A stretch of DNA of 63,307 nucleotides from Alphaproteobacteria bacterium (GCA_009377375.1 WHUE01000013.1:1-63307); one strand, 5' to 3'. Shown: positions 21,174 through 29,396, numbered from the stretch's first letter. The notes: generated by a model not told the origin, from the sequence alone. Translations and numbers: made by a program.

Positions 21174-22936
21174 TGTGCGGGATCGCCGGCATCATGACCG
21201 CCTCGGGCGCGCCGCCGGACCGGCAGGCGATTTCCGCGATGCAGCGCGCGCTGGTCCATCGCGGCCCGGACGGCGAGGGCAGCCATTTCCGCGAAGGCGT
21301 CGGCATGGCCCAGACCCGGCTCGCCATCATCGACCTGGAGACCGGGAACCAGCCCTTCACGCTCGCCGACGGCACGGCGCTGATCGCCAATGCCGAGATC
21401 TACAACTACATCGAGCTCAAGGCGGAAATGCGGGACGTCGCCTTCGCCTCCGCATCGGACTGCGAGGTGCCGCTGCATCTCTATGCGCGCGACGGCGACC
21501 GGTTCGCCGAACGCTTGCGGGGCATGTACGCCATCGCCATTCACGACCCGGGCGCGCGGCGGCTGGTGCTGGCCCGCGACCCGTTCGGCATCAAGCAGCT
21601 CTACTACGCCGAGGGCGATTTCGGCTTCGCCTTCGCCTCCGAGCCCCAGGCGCTGATCGCCGCCGGGCTGGTGAAGCCGCGTCTGCGCGCGGACAAGGGG
21701 GCGGAGCTGCTGCAGCTCCAGTTCACCACCGGGCCGGCGACGATGTTCGAAGGCATCTGGCGCGTGCTGCCCGGCGAGACGCTGGTCGTGGAATCGGGGC
21801 GCATCGCCCGCCGGCTGCGCCGCGCCGCGCTGCCCGAGGGCGGCGAGGAGGTGCTGGGCGAGGCCGAGGCGCTGGCGCGGCTGGACGCGGCGCTGACCGA
21901 CAGCGTCATGGTGCACCAGCGCTCCGACGTGCCCTACGGCATGTTCCTTTCCGGCGGGGTGGATTCGACCGCCGTGCTGGCGCTGATGGCGCGGCTCAAC
22001 GACCGGCCGGTCAAGGCCTACACGGTAGGGTTCTCCGACACCCGCGCGGCGGACGAGCGCGCGCATGCCCGCGCCGTGGCCGCGGCGCTGGGCGCCAAGC
22101 ATGTCGAGGTCGATTTCACCGAGCAGGATTTCTGGCGCGCGCTGCCCGGCATCGCCCGCGCGGTGGACGACCCGGTGGCGGATTACGCAGAGTTGCCGAC
22201 CTGGAAGCTGGCGGAGGTGGCGAGGCGCGACGACATCAAGGTCATCCTGTGCGGCGAGGGCGGCGACGAGCTGTTCGCCGGGTATGGCCGCTACCGCGCC
22301 ATGACCCGCCCGTGGTGGCGATACCGCCGCGCCATGCGCAGCCACGGCGCCGTCGAGGGGCTGGGGCTGCTGCGCGAAGAGAACCGCGAATGGCGTGCGG
22401 GCATCGCCGCCGCCGAGTCTGCCGCCGCGCTGCCGGGCCGTAGCCGTCTCCAGATCGCGCAGGCCATCGATTGCGCCGACTGGCTGGCGCACGACCTGCT
22501 GATCAAGCTCGACCGTTGCCTGATGGCGCACGGGGTGGAAGGGCGCACGCCGCTGCTCGACCCGGCGGTCGCCGAGGCGGCCTACCGGCTGCCGGCGCGG
22601 CTCAAGCTGCGCGGGCGGACGGGCAAGTACCTGCTGCGCAAGTGGCTCTCCGATACGGCGCCCGTGTCGCAGCCGTTCTCACGCAAGCGCGGCTTCACCG
22701 TGCCGGTGGGCGAATGGATCGTCCGCCGCGGCGCCGCCATCGGTCCGCTGGTCGCCCGCCAGGCCGGCATTCAGGCGCTGTGCCGCCCGGGTGCGGTCGA
22801 ATCCGTTTTCCGCGCCCGCGGCCGCCGCGCCGGATTCGCCGCCTGGGTGCTGCTGTTCTATGCCCTCTGGCATCGCTGTCACATCGAGGGCCGCGCGCTT
22901 GCAGGCGACGCCTTCGACGCGCTGGCGGACCGGTAG
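21173..22936 (+). CDS. asnB: Asparagine-synthetase-type glutamine amidotransferase (glycan operon)
   Basis: A 587-residue AsnB-family protein. Cys2 after the initiator Met is the glutaminase nucleophile (MCGIAGIM), with HRGPDGEG and the ARDPFGIKQLYY segment; the synthetase half has the PP-loop SGGVDST at about residues 260-266 and GEGGDELFAGYGRYR. True AsnB makes asparagine, but members inside polysaccharide operons amidate sugar carboxylates or similar acids. Because this gene is last in an overlapping set of four glycosyltransferase genes (TGATG junction), amidation of a uronic acid or other glycan component is a reasonable alternative. Confidence 0.9.
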   Translation: MCGIAGIMTASGAPPDRQAISAMQRALVHRGPDGEGSHFREGVGMAQTRLAIIDLETGNQPFTLADGTALIANAEIYNYIELKAEMRDVAFASASDCEVPLHLYARDGDRFAERLRGMYAIAIHDPGARRLVLARDPFGIKQLYYAEGDFGFAFASEPQALIAAGLVKPRLRADKGAELLQLQFTTGPATMFEGIWRVLPGETLVVESGRIARRLRRAALPEGGEEVLGEAEALARLDAALTDSVMVHQRSDVPYGMFLSGGVDSTAVLALMARLNDRPVKAYTVGFSDTRAADERAHARAVAAALGAKHVEVDFTEQDFWRALPGIARAVDDPVADYAELPTWKLAEVARRDDIKVILCGEGGDELFAGYGRYRAMTRPWWRYRRAMRSHGAVEGLGLLREENREWRAGIAAAESAAALPGRSRLQIAQAIDCADWLAHDLLIKLDRCLMAHGVEGRTPLLDPAVAEAAYRLPARLKLRGRTGKYLLRKWLSDTAPVSQPFSRKRGFTVPVGEWIVRRGAAIGPLVARQAGIQALCRPGAVESVFRARGRRAGFAAWVLLFYALWHRCHIEGRALAGDAFDALADR

Positions 22937-22957
22937 GAGCGGCGCGTCCCCGCCGCA

Positions 22958-22972
22958 TTAATGGCGGATTAA
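22958..22972. promoter_or_regulatory. CtrA-type box upstream of small lipoprotein gene
   Basis: TTAA-TGGCGGA-TTAA followed by C is an exact match to the alphaproteobacterial CtrA consensus TTAA-N7-TTAA. It lies 89 bases upstream of the lipoprotein ATG at 23061 in a 124-bp gap after the glycan operon. Binding by the cell-cycle/motility regulator CtrA is inferred from the motif; the same motif occurs in front of cckA in this window. Confidence 0.6.
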
Positions 22973-23060
22973 CGCCTGCGTGGCAGGATGGACCCTGCCG
23001 CGCCGCGTGCGTGTGCCATGGGCACGGCAGGAGGCCGCCTCCCGGGAAAGGCATGACGCC

Positions 23061-23330
23061 ATGAAAGCCAGCTTCTACGCCCCGCTGACCGCCGCGCTGC
23101 TGCTGGCCGTGCTGTTCCTCGCCGGCTGCGAGTCCGTAGACCGCTTCACGGCCCGCCACGGCTGGACCGAGGAGAAGATGCTGGCGATGGGCTGGCTGGG
23201 CGGACGCTACATTCCGGCGAAGACGATCTATTGCTACCACACGATCGGCCAGCCCGAGTGCTTCGAAACGATCCAGCCGGCGGAACGGTCGCGGCTGATC
23301 GGCTATTTCGACGACGGCATCGCCTACTGA
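23061..23330 (+). CDS. Small conserved-type lipoprotein
   Basis: An 89-residue protein with a lipoprotein signal peptide: MKASFYAPLTAALLLAVLFLAGCES, lipobox LAGC, Cys about residue 24. The mature part is only about 65 residues and contains a pair of Cys (IYCYHTIGQPECFET) followed by a Pro-containing, basic stretch and RLIGYFDD. Short alphaproteobacterial lipoproteins with a C-Y-x-T-x-G-x-x-x-C motif of this kind are common and have no known function. Start ATG at 23061 follows GGGAAAGG. A CtrA-type box lies upstream. Confidence 0.8.
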   Translation: MKASFYAPLTAALLLAVLFLAGCESVDRFTARHGWTEEKMLAMGWLGGRYIPAKTIYCYHTIGQPECFETIQPAERSRLIGYFDDGIAY

Positions 23331-23414
23331 CCGCGGCTGATCGGAGCCCCGGCAAGACGATTCGCCTCCCGCCAAGCTAGACTTTCCCTCGCATCGCACT
23401 CGCGAGGGCAGCCG

Positions 23415-24092
23415 ATGACGTTCAAGCCCCTGGTCGCCGCGCTCGCGTTCGCCATCCTGGCGGGCGGTGCGGAGGCTGCGGATCCCCCGGCCACATACGG
23501 CGACGCCATGCGCTGGTACGAGCGCGCGGCCGCCGAAGGCTCGGCCAGGGCGCAGTTCCTGCTGGGGAGGATGTACGAGGAGGGCGCGGCGGGCCGGCCG
23601 CGCGATCCCGCCAGGGCCGCGTCGCTGTATCGCCAGGCGGCGGAGCAGGGTCACGCCCTTGCGCAGTTCAGCCTCGGCGCGCTCTACCTGAGCGGACGCG
23701 GCGTCGCCCGCGACCCGGCGGCGGCCGCCGGCTGGTTCGCCCGCGCGGCGGAGCAGGGTCTGCGTGAGGCCCAGTTCAATCTCGGCTATCTGTTCGACCG
23801 CGGCATCGGCGTCGGATCCGACAGGGAGACCGCCGAGAAATGGTATCGCGCCGCCGCGAGGCAGGGCATGGCGCGGGCGCAGATTAACCTGGCGCTGGTG
23901 CTGGTGGCGGCCGGCCCGGGCGCGCGCGACTCACTCGTCGAGGCTTGGGCCTGGTTCAGCCTGGCGGCCGCGCACGGCGAGGAGCATGCGCGGCCGCTGG
24001 CCGACGACCTGGGCGCCAAGCTGGACGGCGACGAAAAGGCGCGGGCCGAAGCCGCGCTCGAAAAGCTGAAGGTCGATGTGCCGGCGCGCTGA
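23415..24092 (+). CDS. Exported Sel1-repeat protein
   Basis: A 225-residue secreted protein. A cleavable signal peptide (MTFKPLVAALAFAILAGGAEA, about residues 1-21) precedes four to five Sel1/TPR-like helical repeats, e.g. AMRWYERAAAEGSARAQFLLG, AASLYRQAAEQGHALAQFSLG, AAGWFARAAEQGLREAQFNLG and AEKWYRAAARQGMARAQINLA. Such solenoids mediate protein-protein contacts in the periplasm, often in envelope stress or signalling. It follows the small lipoprotein by 84 bases on the same strand and may be co-transcribed with it. Confidence 0.88.
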   Translation: MTFKPLVAALAFAILAGGAEAADPPATYGDAMRWYERAAAEGSARAQFLLGRMYEEGAAGRPRDPARAASLYRQAAEQGHALAQFSLGALYLSGRGVARDPAAAAGWFARAAEQGLREAQFNLGYLFDRGIGVGSDRETAEKWYRAAARQGMARAQINLALVLVAAGPGARDSLVEAWAWFSLAAAHGEEHARPLADDLGAKLDGDEKARAEAALEKLKVDVPAR

Positions 24093-24095
24093 GCG

Positions 24096-24317
24096 TCAGG
24101 CCGCCTGCTCGTCGCGCAGCGCGGCGAGCCGCTTCGCCGCGTCATGGATGAAGGCCACGTTCTCCCGCTTGTCCGGGTTGTCCTGGCCGCCCTGGCGGGT
24201 CAGCACGAGCTCCAGCGTGCGGTAGAGCGCCTCCGCGACCTCGATGTCGCGCTTGTCGCACGCCATGTCGAAGGCGTCGATGATCCGGTCGCTGAGGCGG
24301 CGTCCCTTGCCTTCCAT
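24096..24317 (-). CDS. Small helical protein of unknown function
   Basis: A 73-residue charged, helical cytosolic protein (MEGKGRRLSDRIIDAFDMAC, then ALYRTLELVLTRQGGQDNPDKRENVAFIHDAAKRLAALRDEQ). No signal peptide, membrane segment or catalytic motif is visible. The ATG at 24317 has GGAGA upstream, and codon use is typical of the window, so it looks real. Similar short proteins occur in alphaproteobacteria, but no function is known to me. A near-CtrA box (24370-24384) stands about 53 bases upstream of its start. Confidence 0.7.
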   Translation of the reverse strand: MEGKGRRLSDRIIDAFDMACDKRDIEVAEALYRTLELVLTRQGGQDNPDKRENVAFIHDAAKRLAALRDEQAA

Positions 24318-24369
24318 CTCGGTCTCCGCCGGCTGGGTGCAGGATGGTTAACGGTTTACGCCGGAATCC

Positions 24370-24384
24370 TTAACGTCCGGTAAA
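24370..24384 (-). promoter_or_regulatory. Near-consensus CtrA box upstream of the 73-residue protein
   Basis: On the plus strand the sequence is TTAA-CGTCCGG-TAAA; on the minus strand TTTA-CCGGACG-TTAA. This has the TTAA-N7-TTAA layout with one mismatch. A further TTAACGGTTTAC lies at about 24347-24358. An almost identical arrangement (TTTA-CCGTTTG-TTAA) precedes the unknown gene at 49498-50004. Assignment to CtrA is inferred. Confidence 0.35.
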
Positions 24385-24385
24385 G

Positions 24386-25972
24386 CTATAGCTGCCGCTC
24401 GATGGGCAGCAGGCCGATCATCCAGCTGGCGAAGTCCTTCCACAACGTCGCGCCCGGTTCCTCGGTCAGCCGCAAAGGCGCGCCGTCGCGCGTGGTGTTC
24501 CAGACGATCTCCCCGTCCTCGAGCGTCAGCCGGTATGCGTTTTCGGGCGACATCCCGTCCTCGATGAAGCGCGCGGCCGCCTCGGCGAGAGGCCGGCTGT
24601 CCACCAGCAGCGCGATCTCGGTGTTGAGGTACACGGAGCGGGGGTCCAGGTTGAACGAGCCGACGAAGGTGTAGCGCCGGTCGAACACGGCGGCCTTCGT
24701 ATGGAGATTGGCGATGCTGCTGTCCCCCGCGCGGCGCGCCTCGAGGAGGATTTTCGCGCCGCGACGCATCTCATAGAGCTGCACGCCGCATTCGAGAAGC
24801 GGGCGCCTGTAGATACGGTAGCCGGCATAGGCGGTGATCACGTCGCTCGAGGACAGCGAGTTGGTGAGGACGCGCACGTCCATTCCCGCCTTCACGAAGC
24901 CGCAAAGAATCCTGACGCCGTTCTCCGCCGGGATGAAATAGGCCGCTTCGATGAGCAGCCCCTTTTCCAGCCGTCCGGAGAGCCGGGCGAAGAGTTCCTC
25001 GAGCAGCTTCGGGTTCTTCGTCTGCGGCTTGTCGTGGGAATCGGCCACGATCGCCGTCCTGCGGCTCCAGATGAGCCCGGAAAAAACCCGCGCGGCATAC
25101 TCTGCGGGCGCGATCTCGTTCGCTTCGATCGTGCGGGCATAGCGGGCGGCCGTGCGCTTCAGCCTCTCGACCATCTCGCGGACGCCCGCCGCCGTCTCGT
25201 GTCCGTCATCCAGCGCGTCGATCGAAACGCTCCAGGGGCTGTTCCAGAACGCGTCGAAATGTCGCGACAGCGCGCGCGCGGCGTGCCCCGCGGCGTGGAT
25301 GTCCAGGTCGCGGTAGCTGGCCTCCTCGTCCTTCGAAAAATACCGGTCGCCGATATTGCGTCCGCCGATGACCGCGACGGTATTGTCGGCGATGAACAGC
25401 TTGTTGTGCATGCGGTGCGTGACCCGCCGGAAGTCGACCAGCGCGTCCACCAGCCGGCTGGTGCGGCTCGCGAACGGATTGAATATCCGGATCTCGAAAT
25501 TGGGCAGCGCATTCAGCCGCGCGAGCTCGCCGTCCTCCCATTTCGTGTCCATGTCGTCGAGCAGCAGACGCACACGGACACCGCCGCTGGCGGCATCGAC
25601 GAGATCCGACAGCACAAGCCGTCCGGATTCGTCGCCGCGCCAGATATAGTATTGAAGATCCAGCGTCTTTTCGGCGAGGGCGATGAAGCTCCTCAGGGAT
25701 CTCAGCGCGTCGGGTCCCGGCACGATCAGCGAGAAGCCCGACTGCCGGTCCCGCGCCTGATCGTGCCTGAGCAGCATGCGACCCAGACGTGTGGTTTCCG
25801 GATCGGCCAGGGCGTGGCTTGGGGCCCGGTCGACGGGCGCCGGCGCCGGCGGCTCGACGCAGCCGGCGGGAAGGAACAGGACTCCCAGTGCCGCCAGGAC
25901 GCCCCACTTCCGGCGGAGCCTGGGCAGGGAACGCGGTCGTCCGCGCCGCCTGCTGTAACGTCGGAGGATCAT
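24386..25972 (-). CDS. Phospholipase D-family lipoprotein (cardiolipin-synthase-like)
   Basis: A 528-residue protein with a basic N-terminus, a hydrophobic segment and lipobox LPAGC (Cys about residue 38), so it is probably a periplasm-facing lipoprotein. Two PLD HxK catalytic motifs are complete: HNKLFIADN with His about 189, followed by IGGRNIGDRYF, and HTKAAVFDRR with His about 424, followed by VGSFNLDPRS. This layout matches the YmdC/ClsC-like group of phosphatidyltransferases or phospholipases. The start ATG at 25972 was preferred to a GTG at 26080, which lies in an AT-rich promoter-like stretch. Confidence 0.87.
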   Translation of the reverse strand: MILRRYSRRRGRPRSLPRLRRKWGVLAALGVLFLPAGCVEPPAPAPVDRAPSHALADPETTRLGRMLLRHDQARDRQSGFSLIVPGPDALRSLRSFIALAEKTLDLQYYIWRGDESGRLVLSDLVDAASGGVRVRLLLDDMDTKWEDGELARLNALPNFEIRIFNPFASRTSRLVDALVDFRRVTHRMHNKLFIADNTVAVIGGRNIGDRYFSKDEEASYRDLDIHAAGHAARALSRHFDAFWNSPWSVSIDALDDGHETAAGVREMVERLKRTAARYARTIEANEIAPAEYAARVFSGLIWSRRTAIVADSHDKPQTKNPKLLEELFARLSGRLEKGLLIEAAYFIPAENGVRILCGFVKAGMDVRVLTNSLSSSDVITAYAGYRIYRRPLLECGVQLYEMRRGAKILLEARRAGDSSIANLHTKAAVFDRRYTFVGSFNLDPRSVYLNTEIALLVDSRPLAEAAARFIEDGMSPENAYRLTLEDGEIVWNTTRDGAPLRLTEEPGATLWKDFASWMIGLLPIERQL

Positions 25973-26220
25973 GCCGGCTGTGCCCGTGTCTGCCGTCCGT
26001 TTGCGGGAACGCGCCCCGAATTCCACCGGAGCATCGTCTGCAGGGTTGTTGGTCCGGCCAATAATAATATATATATCCACCTGTCGCCGATGCCATTGGT
26101 GGATCGTACTAACCCGATGGCGCGCAGGCCCAACCAGCCCCGTGGGGCCGACGCCCGGTGTATACGCGCCGTATGGCGGGGAATGCCGGGGTTGGCAGTT
26201 TCTGATACGGGAAGAGTCGC

Positions 26221-26979
26221 TTGAAGGTTATTAGCTGGAATCTGCTGCGGCGCACCGGCGCCGCGGTCAAGGATTTGACTGCGCTGGTCGAACGCGAGCG
26301 CCCCGACCTGCTGCTCCTGCAGGAGGCGATGGAGCCGGTAAAATCCCTGCCGGACCTCATCGGAGGGCAGGTCCATCACGATCTGCTGCCCGGCCGCGTC
26401 CACGGGCTCGCGGTCTGGACTCCGCACATCGTGCTGCCGCCGGACGTGCTGTTCCTGCCGGTGTCGCGCATGCCCGGCCGGCTGCCGCCGCGGATCGCAC
26501 AGATCGTGCGGATCGACGGCGTTGCCTTCTCGAACGTGCACCTCTCGCACGGGCAGCTTCTCAACCGCCGCCAGCTGTATCGGATCGCGCGCGCCGTCGA
26601 GGGGCCGATGGCGATCGTGGGCGACTACAACGCCGTCGGGCCGACCGTGCTGCCGGGGTTTCACGATGTCGGGCCGCGGCGCGTGACGCATGTCGCCAGC
26701 AACGTCATTCCGTTCCGGCTGGACCGCTGCCTGGCGCGCGAGCTGGATTGCTTCGAGGCGCGCGTGCTCGCCCGCGGGCCCTCCGATCACTGTCCGATCA
26801 TGCTGGATCTCCGCGCTGCGCTCGACGCGGCGCAACCCCTGGCGGGCGGTCTCCGGGCCACGGCCATGGACGAGGCGCCGCGGCGGACGATCCGGTCGCT
26901 CCGGCACAGCCTGATGGGCCGCACGCCGCTGCCGGCCAGGCGCTTCGCCCGCATCCGGTCCGGCCGAACCTCGACCTGA
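26221..26979 (+). CDS. Endonuclease/exonuclease/phosphatase (EEP)-family protein
   Basis: A 252-residue metal-dependent phosphohydrolase. EEP motifs are in order: VISWNLLRR (metal ligand Asn), LLLLQEAME (catalytic Glu), FSNVHLSHG (His), MAIVGDYNAVG (Asp/Asn), and PSDHCPIMLDL (terminal Asp-His). About 55 residues of basic, Arg-rich tail follow the fold (RTIRSLRHSLMGRTPLPARR). There is no signal peptide. Start is TTG at 26221 with GGAAGAG upstream. It is divergent from the PLD-family lipoprotein, with a 248-bp gap containing an AT-rich island (about 26061-26080), and the pair may act in lipid or nucleic acid turnover (speculative). Confidence 0.87.
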   Translation: MKVISWNLLRRTGAAVKDLTALVERERPDLLLLQEAMEPVKSLPDLIGGQVHHDLLPGRVHGLAVWTPHIVLPPDVLFLPVSRMPGRLPPRIAQIVRIDGVAFSNVHLSHGQLLNRRQLYRIARAVEGPMAIVGDYNAVGPTVLPGFHDVGPRRVTHVASNVIPFRLDRCLARELDCFEARVLARGPSDHCPIMLDLRAALDAAQPLAGGLRATAMDEAPRRTIRSLRHSLMGRTPLPARRFARIRSGRTST

Positions 26980-27063
26980 CGCGCGGCCGCCCTGCGGTCT
27001 TTTCCCCTGCGCCCCGGTGAATTACTGTGCGGCTCTGGCCAGAAAACACAGGGAGCGGTATTC

Positions 27064-27588
27064 ATGAGCGATGTCCCCGACATGCAGATCGGCCATGTTG
27101 GCCTCTATGTCTGCGATCTTCAGAAGATGCGCGATTTCTACGGCCGGGTGATGGGCTTCAGGGTCACCGATGCGGGCGAGGGGCGCAACGCGGAGATGGT
27201 GTTCATGTCGCGCAGCCCGGAGGAGCACCATCAGGTGGTCCTGGCGACAGGCCGTCCGCCGAACACGTTCAGCGTAGTCAACCAGATATCCTTCCGTGTG
27301 AAGACGCTGGGCGAGCTGCGCGCCATGCACGAACGGCTGGTGGCGGCCGGGGTGGAGCAGATCCGGCCCATCGATCACGGCAATTCCTGGTCGGTCTATT
27401 TCCTCGACCCCGAGGGCAACCGGCTGGAGGTCTATCTCGCGACCCCCTGGTACGTGAACCAGCCCTATGCCGTGCCGCTGGACCTCGACAAACCCGACGA
27501 CGACCTCTTCGCCTATTGTGAGGCCAAGGCCAAGGCCGATCCCGGCTACATGCCGGTGGAGGAGTGGCGCGCCGGCTTCCCCGCCTGA
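27064..27588 (+). CDS. VOC-family (glyoxalase/extradiol dioxygenase-like) protein
   Basis: A 174-residue protein of the vicinal-oxygen-chelate fold with two beta-alpha-beta-beta-beta modules. Metal ligands are suggested by His in MQIGHVGLYVCDLQKMRDFYGRVMGF, His in EEHHQVVLATG and Glu in YFLDPEGNRLEVYLATPWY. The pattern is closest to biphenyl-2,3-diol dioxygenase-like VOC proteins. AGGAG stands just upstream of the ATG. A truncated relative of the second module lies at 56392-56727. The substrate is unknown. Confidence 0.85.
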   Translation: MSDVPDMQIGHVGLYVCDLQKMRDFYGRVMGFRVTDAGEGRNAEMVFMSRSPEEHHQVVLATGRPPNTFSVVNQISFRVKTLGELRAMHERLVAAGVEQIRPIDHGNSWSVYFLDPEGNRLEVYLATPWYVNQPYAVPLDLDKPDDDLFAYCEAKAKADPGYMPVEEWRAGFPA

Positions 27589-27594
27589 TCGCCA

Positions 27595-27622
27595 GCGCCG
27601 ATGCCCGTATTGCAATCGGCGC
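27595..27622 (+). terminator. Hairpin after the VOC gene
   Basis: GCGCCGAT (27595-27602) and ATCGGCGC (27615-27622) form a perfect 8-bp stem with a 12-base loop starting seven bases after the VOC stop codon. There is no T-rich run after it, so it may act as a weak or Rho-assisted terminator, insulating the following iron-regulated gene. Confidence 0.4.
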
Positions 27623-27639
27623 GCTTCCCCGCTAGAACG

Positions 27640-27660
27640 AATTGAGAATCATTCGCAATT
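27640..27660. promoter_or_regulatory. Fur box upstream of ECF sigma factor gene
   Basis: The core TTGAGAATCATTCGCAA, flanked by AATTG/CAATT symmetry, matches the classic proteobacterial Fur-binding pattern (inverted GAGAATCATTCGCA type). It lies about 54 bases before the TTG start of the ECF sigma gene, so iron-replete Fur would repress the sigma factor and through it the receptor gene downstream. The motif is seen directly; regulation is inferred. Confidence 0.75.
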
Positions 27661-27713
27661 CATGAGCCGGCGGCCGGTCGGCCGCCGGCCGAAGCCGGAA
27701 GAGAGAGCCTGTT

Positions 27714-28220
27714 TTGGCGCGGAACGAGATCGCACTGGCGACGTTCACGGAGAACCGTGCCGCTCTCGTGGATTACGCCGCGGGAATCGTGGGCAGCCGG
27801 GACAGCGCCGAGGACGTGGTGCAGGAAGCATGGCTGCGTCTCGATGCCGTCGCGGGCGCCCGCACGCTCGACCATCCGCTCGGCTATCTCTATCGCATCG
27901 TGCGCAACCTCGCGTTCGATCTGATGCGCCGTGCGTCGTTCGAGCGTCGGCATTTCGAGTCCGGGCCCGGCTCGGAGCGCGTGGCGGAGGACCGCCCGTC
28001 GCAGGAAGACACGCTGCGCCATCGCCAGGAGCTGGAAATCGTCATGCTGGCGTTGCAGGAGTTGCCCGAACGCACGCGGATCGCGGTCGAGCTGCACCGG
28101 TTCGGGGGCTGCAAGCTGAAGGAAATTGCAGAACGGCTCGGCATATCCGTCGCCCTGGCGCATGCGCTCGTCTATGACGGGCTGGACCATTGCCGCCACC
28201 GGGTGCGCCGCGGCATGTAG
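27714..28220 (+). CDS. FecI-like ECF RNA polymerase sigma factor
   Basis: A 168-residue sigma-70-family ECF factor. Region 2 is seen as LVDYAAGIVGSRDSAEDVVQEAWLRL and LYRIVRNLAFDLMRR; region 4 as ALQELPERTRIAVELHRFGGCKLKEIAERLGISVALAHALVYDGLDHCR. It is followed by a FecR-like regulator and a TonB-dependent receptor with a signalling domain, the standard FecI-FecR-receptor surface-signalling set. The start is TTG at 27714, preceded by GGAAGAGAG. A Fur box lies immediately upstream, giving iron control. Confidence 0.93.
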   Translation: MARNEIALATFTENRAALVDYAAGIVGSRDSAEDVVQEAWLRLDAVAGARTLDHPLGYLYRIVRNLAFDLMRRASFERRHFESGPGSERVAEDRPSQEDTLRHRQELEIVMLALQELPERTRIAVELHRFGGCKLKEIAERLGISVALAHALVYDGLDHCRHRVRRGM

Positions 28221-28322
28221 GCCCGGCGGGGAATCCGCGATAACATTTCTGAAGTTTGCGATACTTCATGCGTCTGACAGGCAGGGGACGACTCCCTTAC
28301 CGCTTCCACCGGCAGGAAACGC

Positions 28323-29297
28323 ATGACCCGTCCTTCCAGCAGCAATGATGCCGGCGATCCGTCCGCGGCCGCGCTGAACTGGCTGATCGCGCTGCAGGAG
28401 GAGCCGCACCAGCCTGAGCTGAAGGCGCGGTTCGACGCCTGGCTGGCGGAGAGCCCGCAGCACCGTGAGGCGTGGAACGAGGCGCGGAAGGTCTGGTCGC
28501 TGGTGGGGCGCGCGACGCCCGTCCATGTCGATGCGCCCGCGACCGCGGCGGCGACGTCTGGCCGGATGGCGGGACGGCGGCGGCTCAGACCCGCCTTGGG
28601 CGCGGCGGCGCTGGCGGCGAGCCTGCTGATAGCTCTGCTGCCCGGCTTGCCGATGCGCCTCGCGGCCGATGCCGTCACCGCCACCGGCGAGACGCGGCGG
28701 ATGACGCTCGCGGACGGCAGCACGCTCCATCTCGGCGCGGGCAGCGCGGTGGACATCGCCTACAGCGACCATGCCCGCCGTGTCCGCCTGCTCGCCGGCA
28801 CGATCTTCGTCGAGGTGAAGCCCGATCCGGGCCGCCCCTTCGGTGTCGTCGCCAACGGGCTCGAGAGCACCGCGCTGGGCACGGCTTACGAAGTCCGCAG
28901 CCTGAGGGGCGGAACCGCGGTGGCCGTAGCGCACGGAACCGTCTCCGCCGAGTATCCGCCCACCGCGCTGTCGATGCGCCTGCGTGCGGGCGAATGGGTC
29001 CGCGTCGGCCGGGACGGCGTGGTGACCGGGCGCGGCGTGTCCTCGGCCGAACGGGTCGCCGCCTGGCGGGACGGCCGGCTGGCCGTCAGCGACTGGGCGG
29101 TGAGCGATGTCGTCGGGGCCCTCCGCCCCTATTTCCACGGCGCGATACTCGTCCTCGACGACGCGCTTTCGGCGCGGCGCGTGACCGGAGTCTACGATCT
29201 CTCCGACCCCGTCGGGGCGCTGCGCGCCGCCGTCTACCCCCACGACGCCTCCGTCCGCCGGATCACGCCCTGGGTGCTGGTCGTGTCCGCACGCTGA
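28323..29297 (+). CDS. FecR-like sigma regulator (anti-sigma/transducer)
   Basis: A 324-residue inner-membrane protein. The N-terminal cytosolic DUF4880-like anti-sigma part (ALNWLIALQEEPHQPELKARFDAWLAESPQHREAWNEA) is followed by a transmembrane segment at about residues 95-113 (LGAAALAASLLIALLPGLP) and the periplasmic FecR domain (GETRRMTLADGSTLHLGAGSAVDI, LLAGTIFVEVKPDPGRPFGV). The C-terminal stretch (LRAAVYPHDASVRRITPWVLVV) would contact the receptor signalling domain. It relays the occupied-receptor signal to the ECF factor encoded just upstream. Confidence 0.92.
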   Translation: MTRPSSSNDAGDPSAAALNWLIALQEEPHQPELKARFDAWLAESPQHREAWNEARKVWSLVGRATPVHVDAPATAAATSGRMAGRRRLRPALGAAALAASLLIALLPGLPMRLAADAVTATGETRRMTLADGSTLHLGAGSAVDIAYSDHARRVRLLAGTIFVEVKPDPGRPFGVVANGLESTALGTAYEVRSLRGGTAVAVAHGTVSAEYPPTALSMRLRAGEWVRVGRDGVVTGRGVSSAERVAAWRDGRLAVSDWAVSDVVGALRPYFHGAILVLDDALSARRVTGVYDLSDPVGALRAAVYPHDASVRRITPWVLVVSAR

Positions 29298-29379
29298 CCC
29301 GTCGCCGGACGATTTTTCCCGAACCGCATTTTTTTCTGAAACGGCGCGACGCCCATCCGTTCCACCACTATGGATGCAA

Positions 29380-29396
29380 ATGCGACGCAATCGCAT
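29380..29396. promoter_or_regulatory. 17-bp perfect inverted repeat upstream of the TonB-dependent receptor
   Basis: ATGCGA-CGCAA-TCGCAT is a perfect 6-5-6 inverted repeat 40 bases before the receptor ATG at 29436. Overlapping GATGC/GCATC copies extend the symmetry on one side. It could be an operator for a dedicated regulator in addition to the ECF promoter. It does not match the Fur pattern. Function is inferred from position only. Confidence 0.35.

Noticed and set aside
22980-23330. Longer frame starting at 22980 for the small lipoprotein
   Set aside because: It would overlap the spacer with the CtrA box and bury the lipoprotein signal; the ATG at 23061 with its ribosome site and lipobox fits.
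26061-26080. GTG start at 26080 for the PLD-family lipoprotein
   Set aside because: The region is an AT-rich run typical of a promoter, has no ribosome site, and would put 36 polar residues before the lipoprotein signal peptide.
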